This document shows, one piece after another, positions 60,537 through 64,000 of a stretch of 64,000 bases of DNA. Position 1 is the first letter of the stretch. Every line of letters starts with the position of its first letter. The position numbers and the translations under genes were made by a program. Under the pieces are notes generated by a model. That model saw only the letters and a program-made list of their open reading frames with translations, was not told the DNA's origin and made no database searches. The stretch covers positions 177,024 to 241,023 of the forward strand of contig NZ_BBUL01000093.1 in NCBI RefSeq assembly GCF_000953825.1, written 5' to 3'. This stretch comes from Cellvibrio sp. OA-2007. GTDB taxonomy: Bacteria; Pseudomonadota; Gammaproteobacteria; Pseudomonadales; Cellvibrionaceae.

Positions 60537-62459
60537 GTGACTAACTCCAATAACACTATTCCGCCCGTGCAAACTGCGCTTAGCCGGCAAATCCAGCAGG
60601 ATTTTAGCCGGCAGAAAGTCAAACGCCTGATTCAATTATTGCGCATCACCCAGATTGCGCTCTTGCTAGTGAGTATTATCACCATTGGCACCGAGCGCTA
60701 CGGCGATGCCATTACCATGCTCGCCACCGGCATTTTTTTATTCAGTGTCGACTGGGCAATTTATAAAAAGCACCCAGTAGTTGCAGCCACCATTTTTTTA
60801 GTTTCCCTTACCCTGATGCTCTCCTACCTCATTTGGGTCGGCAGTGGTATTCGCGACAGTGCGCTGCTCGGTTATTGCAGCGTATTAGTATTTGCCGCCA
60901 TGCTCGGCAACAAACGCCTGCTCGTTGTGTTACTGGCCCTGATGATACTGGTGCTCGGTGCCAGCGCCTATGTCAACGAATACGGTATTTATTTCAATAT
61001 TATTGAGCCGATTAATTTGGCCACTGGCGCCATCGCCATTGTAATTTTAATTGTGATTGGCTCGGCCGTCTGGATGCTTGCCCACGACTACCGCAGCACA
61101 CTCGATGAACTCGCGCGAGAAAATGAGCGGGTTAAAACCGCCAAGACTCATATTGAACATATGGCGATGCACGACCCGCTCACCGGCCTGCCCAATCGCA
61201 TTATGGCGCAGCGCAATTTCGATGAAATCTATCAAGATGTACGCGCCCACAAACAATTATTGGGCATAATTTTTATTGATCTAGACAACCTAAAACCCAT
61301 CAATGATTCACTCGGCCATCAAGCGGGCGATCAAATACTCAAAGAAGTTGCACTGCGATTATTAAGTTACACCAAACAAGTCGATAGAGTTTGTCGCTAC
61401 GGCGGCGATGAATTTATTGTATTTTTGCCGCACATCCAATCCGCAGAAGAAGTATCGCAAGCCAGTTTGGAAATTTTGCAATTGGTGTCAGAAAATTATC
61501 TCTATCGCAACATCGAAATTTTTTGTACTTGTTCGATTGGCATTGCCCTCGCGCCGCAAGATGGTGACGACCTGGATACACTTATTAAAAAAGCCGATAT
61601 CGCCATGTATCACTCCAAAGATTCAGGGCGCAATAGTTTTCGCTTTTTTAATCCCGCTATCAGTCGCAACATGCTAGACCACATCAGTTTAATTTCCGGT
61701 ATGCGCAAAGCCTTAATCGATAATCAATTCAGCCTGCACTATCAACCTAAAATAGATTTACAAACCAATGATATTTGCGGCTTTGAAGCACTGCTGCGCT
61801 GGCATCACCCGGAGCAGGGTTTTATTTCCCCCGCTACATTTATTCCACTCGCAGAATCATCCGGTTTAATTATTCAATTGGGTGAGTGGGTAATTTGTGA
61901 AGCCTGTAAACACGCCAAAGCGTGGTACGACACAGGCCTACTCGAATTTGCCATTGCGGTAAATATTTCCTCCATTCAATTTAAGCGCGGCAATATAGAT
62001 ACCATAGTATTAGGCGCCCTCTCCGCCAGCGGCTTGCCGCCGCAACATTTAGAACTGGAGTTAACCGAATCGCTCTTGATTGAAGACAGCGATCGGCTAG
62101 TTACCACACTGTCAAATTTACGCGCAGAAGGCGTGCATTTATCGATTGATGATTTTGGTACAGGTTATTCCAACCTGGGTTATTTGAAAAAATTTGAAGT
62201 AGAAGCCCTTAAAATCGATCAATCTTTCGTGCGCAAAATGGACGACCAAACCGGCGACGCCGCCATCGTGCGCGCCATTATTCAAATGTCTGCCAGCCTC
62301 GGTTTAAAAACCATCGCCGAAGGTGTAGAAGACGCCAGCACCGCCGCCCTCCTCCGCAGCCTTGGCTGCAACCAAGCCCAAGGTTACTACTGGGCTCGCC
62401 CCATGCCCGCCGATGAAGTCGCCGGTTTTATTGATTTTTGGCGAAAAGATCAGGGGTAA
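60537..62459 (+). CDS. GGDEF-EAL cyclic-di-GMP protein with N-terminal membrane domain
   Basis: 640 residues starting at GTG 60537, preceded by AAGGTGTCAC; the upstream frame has no better start. Residues about 40-190 have five to six transmembrane helices (a MASE-like sensor). The GGDEF domain follows with YGGDEFIVF intact, so diguanylate cyclase activity is possible; the inhibitory RxxD site is not obvious. The EAL domain has FEALLRW, the metal-binding ELTESLLIED and DDFGTGYSNL-, and AEGVED, which look active. A bifunctional or switching c-di-GMP enzyme that controls motility and biofilm. Confidence 0.93.
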   Translation: MTNSNNTIPPVQTALSRQIQQDFSRQKVKRLIQLLRITQIALLLVSIITIGTERYGDAITMLATGIFLFSVDWAIYKKHPVVAATIFLVSLTLMLSYLIWVGSGIRDSALLGYCSVLVFAAMLGNKRLLVVLLALMILVLGASAYVNEYGIYFNIIEPINLATGAIAIVILIVIGSAVWMLAHDYRSTLDELARENERVKTAKTHIEHMAMHDPLTGLPNRIMAQRNFDEIYQDVRAHKQLLGIIFIDLDNLKPINDSLGHQAGDQILKEVALRLLSYTKQVDRVCRYGGDEFIVFLPHIQSAEEVSQASLEILQLVSENYLYRNIEIFCTCSIGIALAPQDGDDLDTLIKKADIAMYHSKDSGRNSFRFFNPAISRNMLDHISLISGMRKALIDNQFSLHYQPKIDLQTNDICGFEALLRWHHPEQGFISPATFIPLAESSGLIIQLGEWVICEACKHAKAWYDTGLLEFAIAVNISSIQFKRGNIDTIVLGALSASGLPPQHLELELTESLLIEDSDRLVTTLSNLRAEGVHLSIDDFGTGYSNLGYLKKFEVEALKIDQSFVRKMDDQTGDAAIVRAIIQMSASLGLKTIAEGVEDASTAALLRSLGCNQAQGYYWARPMPADEVAGFIDFWRKDQG

Positions 62460-62537
62460 TTGCACCCTATCCTATATTGGCAAGCTAAAAAAACAGGCAT
62501 ATACTTATTGATATATACCACCAATAGGAGGCACTGA

Positions 62538-62765
62538 ATGAGCCATCTCGCCAAGATATTTATGAATGGGCGCAGTCAAGCCGTACGCCTACCCAAAGAG
62601 TTTCGCTTCGAATGCAATGAAGTATTTATTCGCAAACAGGGCGAAGACATAGTCATATCACCCAAACCCAGCACATGGGATGATTTTTTCGATCGCAAAC
62701 CCACTTTCGATGAATCTTTTATGGCTGACCGTGAGCAAACCTCCGCACAAGAGCGTGACTTTTAA
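62538..62765 (+). CDS. vapB: VapB/VagC-type antitoxin
   Basis: 75 residues. MSHLAKIFMNGRSQAVRLPK is an AbrB-like swapped-hairpin DNA-binding domain with the SQAVRLPKEFRF motif of VapB/VagC. The C-terminal part (WDDFFDRKPTFDESFMAD) should occupy the VapC active site. Its AGGAGG binding site is strong. It precedes vapC by 32 bases. Confidence 0.9.
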   Translation: MSHLAKIFMNGRSQAVRLPKEFRFECNEVFIRKQGEDIVISPKPSTWDDFFDRKPTFDESFMADREQTSAQERDF

Positions 62766-62797
62766 TAAAAATAATTTAACGAAAGGAATATCACACT

Positions 62798-63199
62798 GTG
62801 TATATGCTCGACACCAATACCTGCATCTACGTTCTAAAAAATCGCTCCGACAAATTGCGCCACAAGTTCAAAGCAATCAAAAATATTTGTATTTCATCCA
62901 TCACCTATGGCGAACTTTGTTACGGCATCGAGAATGGAGCACCGAATATGCGAGCCGAACGCTACGCCGAACTCGCTCTTTTCACACAGCGATTACTAAT
63001 TGAACCATGGGATGATGAAGCAGGCCGCCACTATGGAATATTGCGCGCAACCCTAAAACGACAAGGTACGATAATTGGCAATAATGATTTATTAATTGCC
63101 GCTCATGCGCGCAGCCTAAGCGTAGTTTTAGTCACCAACAACACGAAAGAATTTGCGCGCGTTGAAGACTTAACCATTGAAGATTGGACAACGAGTTAA
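62798..63199 (+). CDS. vapC: VapC toxin, PIN-domain ribonuclease
   Basis: 133 residues starting at GTG 62798 (AGGA ten bases upstream); an ATG two codons later is possible. The PIN acidic residues are in MLDTNTCIYVLKNR (Asp near 5), SITYGELCYGIE (Glu), and NNDLLIAAHARS (Asp), with LVTNNTKEFARVEDL at the end (Asp replaced by Glu/Asn near the last position). It cleaves initiator tRNA or other stable RNAs when freed from VapB. Confidence 0.92.
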   Translation: MYMLDTNTCIYVLKNRSDKLRHKFKAIKNICISSITYGELCYGIENGAPNMRAERYAELALFTQRLLIEPWDDEAGRHYGILRATLKRQGTIIGNNDLLIAAHARSLSVVLVTNNTKEFARVEDLTIEDWTTS

Positions 63200-63222
63200 C
63201 CAACACTTGCCCGAGGGAATGT

Positions 63223-63633
63223 ATGGACAACATATTGCTTTCCACAATTAAAGCAGCCGCCGACAATCACAGCACACAAGCCGCGCGACACAAATACCTA
63301 CACCGCAGCTTATGGATCGCCTCATCGTTTATCTCTGTATTGATTGCCATATCAACTGCGTTTGATTTTTCGCTATTCCATATCGCCAGCAAAAATATCG
63401 CCACATTGTTCGCCATTATTTTACCGATGGTGACCAGCTACATAGTGCTACGCTCACCCGAAAAATTATGGATTCACGAAATCAGTATCCGCAACCAACT
63501 GTTTGATCTACACACCGAATTAAATCTATTAATCAAACGCAACGCAGAATTCAATCCCGCCGATTTTGAACAGCGCTATTTGGCGATTATGGCCAACGCA
63601 AATAAAAAGTGGATTGAGATTAAAGAAGGCTGA
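63223..63633 (+). CDS. two-TM membrane protein, SLATT/DUF4231-like (tentative)
   Basis: 136 residues from the ATG at 63223 (GAGGGAATGT upstream). An N-terminal helix (STQAARHKYLHRSLWIASSF) leads into two transmembrane helices (SLWIASSFISVLIAISTAFD and NIATLFAIILPMVTSYIVL), then an amphipathic helix with RNQLFDLHTELNLLIKR. This layout resembles SLATT proteins, which are 2-TM effectors in nucleotide-signalling immunity systems. No cyclase or SLOG gene is visible before the window ends, so the assignment is weak. It follows vapBC by 23 bases. Confidence 0.5.
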   Translation: MDNILLSTIKAAADNHSTQAARHKYLHRSLWIASSFISVLIAISTAFDFSLFHIASKNIATLFAIILPMVTSYIVLRSPEKLWIHEISIRNQLFDLHTELNLLIKRNAEFNPADFEQRYLAIMANANKKWIEIKEG

Positions 63634-64000
63634 TCGTTGTAATACAGCTGATATTTCAGCCTGTTATATTGTGTAATTGCATTGGGGATCATTTTCGGGT
63701 TAATTGCGGAAGGTATCGAATTCAACAGTTTTCTTATCGCTCCAATAGCGATAAAGCGATTCCCGCACCAGAACAACAGATTGGGAATGCGCGCTTCGCG
63801 AAGCAAGCCGTCGAAGGTCGCATGAGTGCCCTTCCTAGCCAGTGGCACAATCAAGGTAGGTTGCTGGTGAGTTTACGAACCGCAACAGCTTTTAAGGACA
63901 GAAACGTGCCCAAAGCGGAAGTTTGTGATTAGATGTGGAGCGGGCGCCATGTTGGATAACTCTGTTAAATGCCTATCCTTCAGAGGCTAATATTGACAAA
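63634..64000. other. no supported gene; ends of window
   Basis: About 367 bases without a gene I can defend. It contains a perfect palindrome GCTTCGCGAAGC at 63793-63804. Short open frames on both strands have no binding site or recognisable domain. Confidence 0.5.

Noticed and set aside
63669..63932. Plus-strand 87-residue ORF at the window end
   Set aside because: No binding site and no domain; the phrase NARFAKQAVEGRMS suggested a degraded mobile element, but this could not be supported.

Overview
The window looks like a chromosome segment of a plant/algal-polysaccharide-degrading gammaproteobacterium of the Cellvibrio type. The reasons are its secreted glycoside hydrolases with poly-serine linkers (GH81, GH16), lipoprotein glucanases, a very large TonB-dependent receptor with FAD-halogenase-like partners, and gammaproteobacterial core gene orders (ygfB-pepP-ubiH-ubiI, zapA-6S RNA-ygfA, tamA-tamB). 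No rRNA, tRNA, CRISPR array, prophage or intact insertion sequence was recognised.

Layout. 1-12.1 kb is mostly housekeeping: partial dbpA, a MipA/OmpV protein, two transferases, a NUDIX hydrolase, a cold-shock gene with a long leader, MgtC, then ygfB-pepP and a single ORF that fuses the two ubiquinone hydroxylases UbiH and UbiI, and zapA, 6S RNA and ygfA. 12.1-25.4 kb holds a small membrane ORF, a GH20 hexosaminidase behind a palindromic operator, REP-like hairpin repeats, ilvA, rpiA with a highly structured leader, a chemoreceptor, a PEP-CTERM protein behind a sigma-54-type promoter, trmO, a DUF4197 lipoprotein, an MFS exporter and serA. 25.4-28.2 kb has a higBA toxin-antitoxin pair, a DUF368 polyprenyl-phosphate translocase and a hydrolase.

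28.3-52.7 kb is the accessory centre: a beta-1,3-glucan (laminarin-type) utilisation locus. It contains a membrane-anchored AraC-type regulator, an ADP-ribosylglycohydrolase-like lipoprotein, GH16 and GH3 lipoproteins, three FAD tryptophan-halogenase-like proteins (one fused to a DUF6445-like oxygenase domain), an FIH-like cupin, SapC, a TonB-dependent receptor, GH81 with CBM56 and CBM6, a solute-binding-like protein and a GH5. Three promoter regions in it (upstream of GH3-GH16, of the receptor operon, and between GH81 and the solute-binding gene) share a three-block DNA motif with nearly constant spacing, which ties them into one regulon. The expected logic is that GH81 and GH16 cut the glucan outside, the receptor imports oligosaccharides, and GH3 finishes them to glucose. 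The cytoplasmic halogenase/oxygenase cassette has no obvious role in that pathway and is the most interesting unexplained system here.

52.8-64 kb returns to envelope and general genes: tamB-tamA, rlmJ, two small membrane proteins, a GGDEF-EAL protein, a vapBC pair, and a two-TM protein. The last 367 bases hold nothing I can support.
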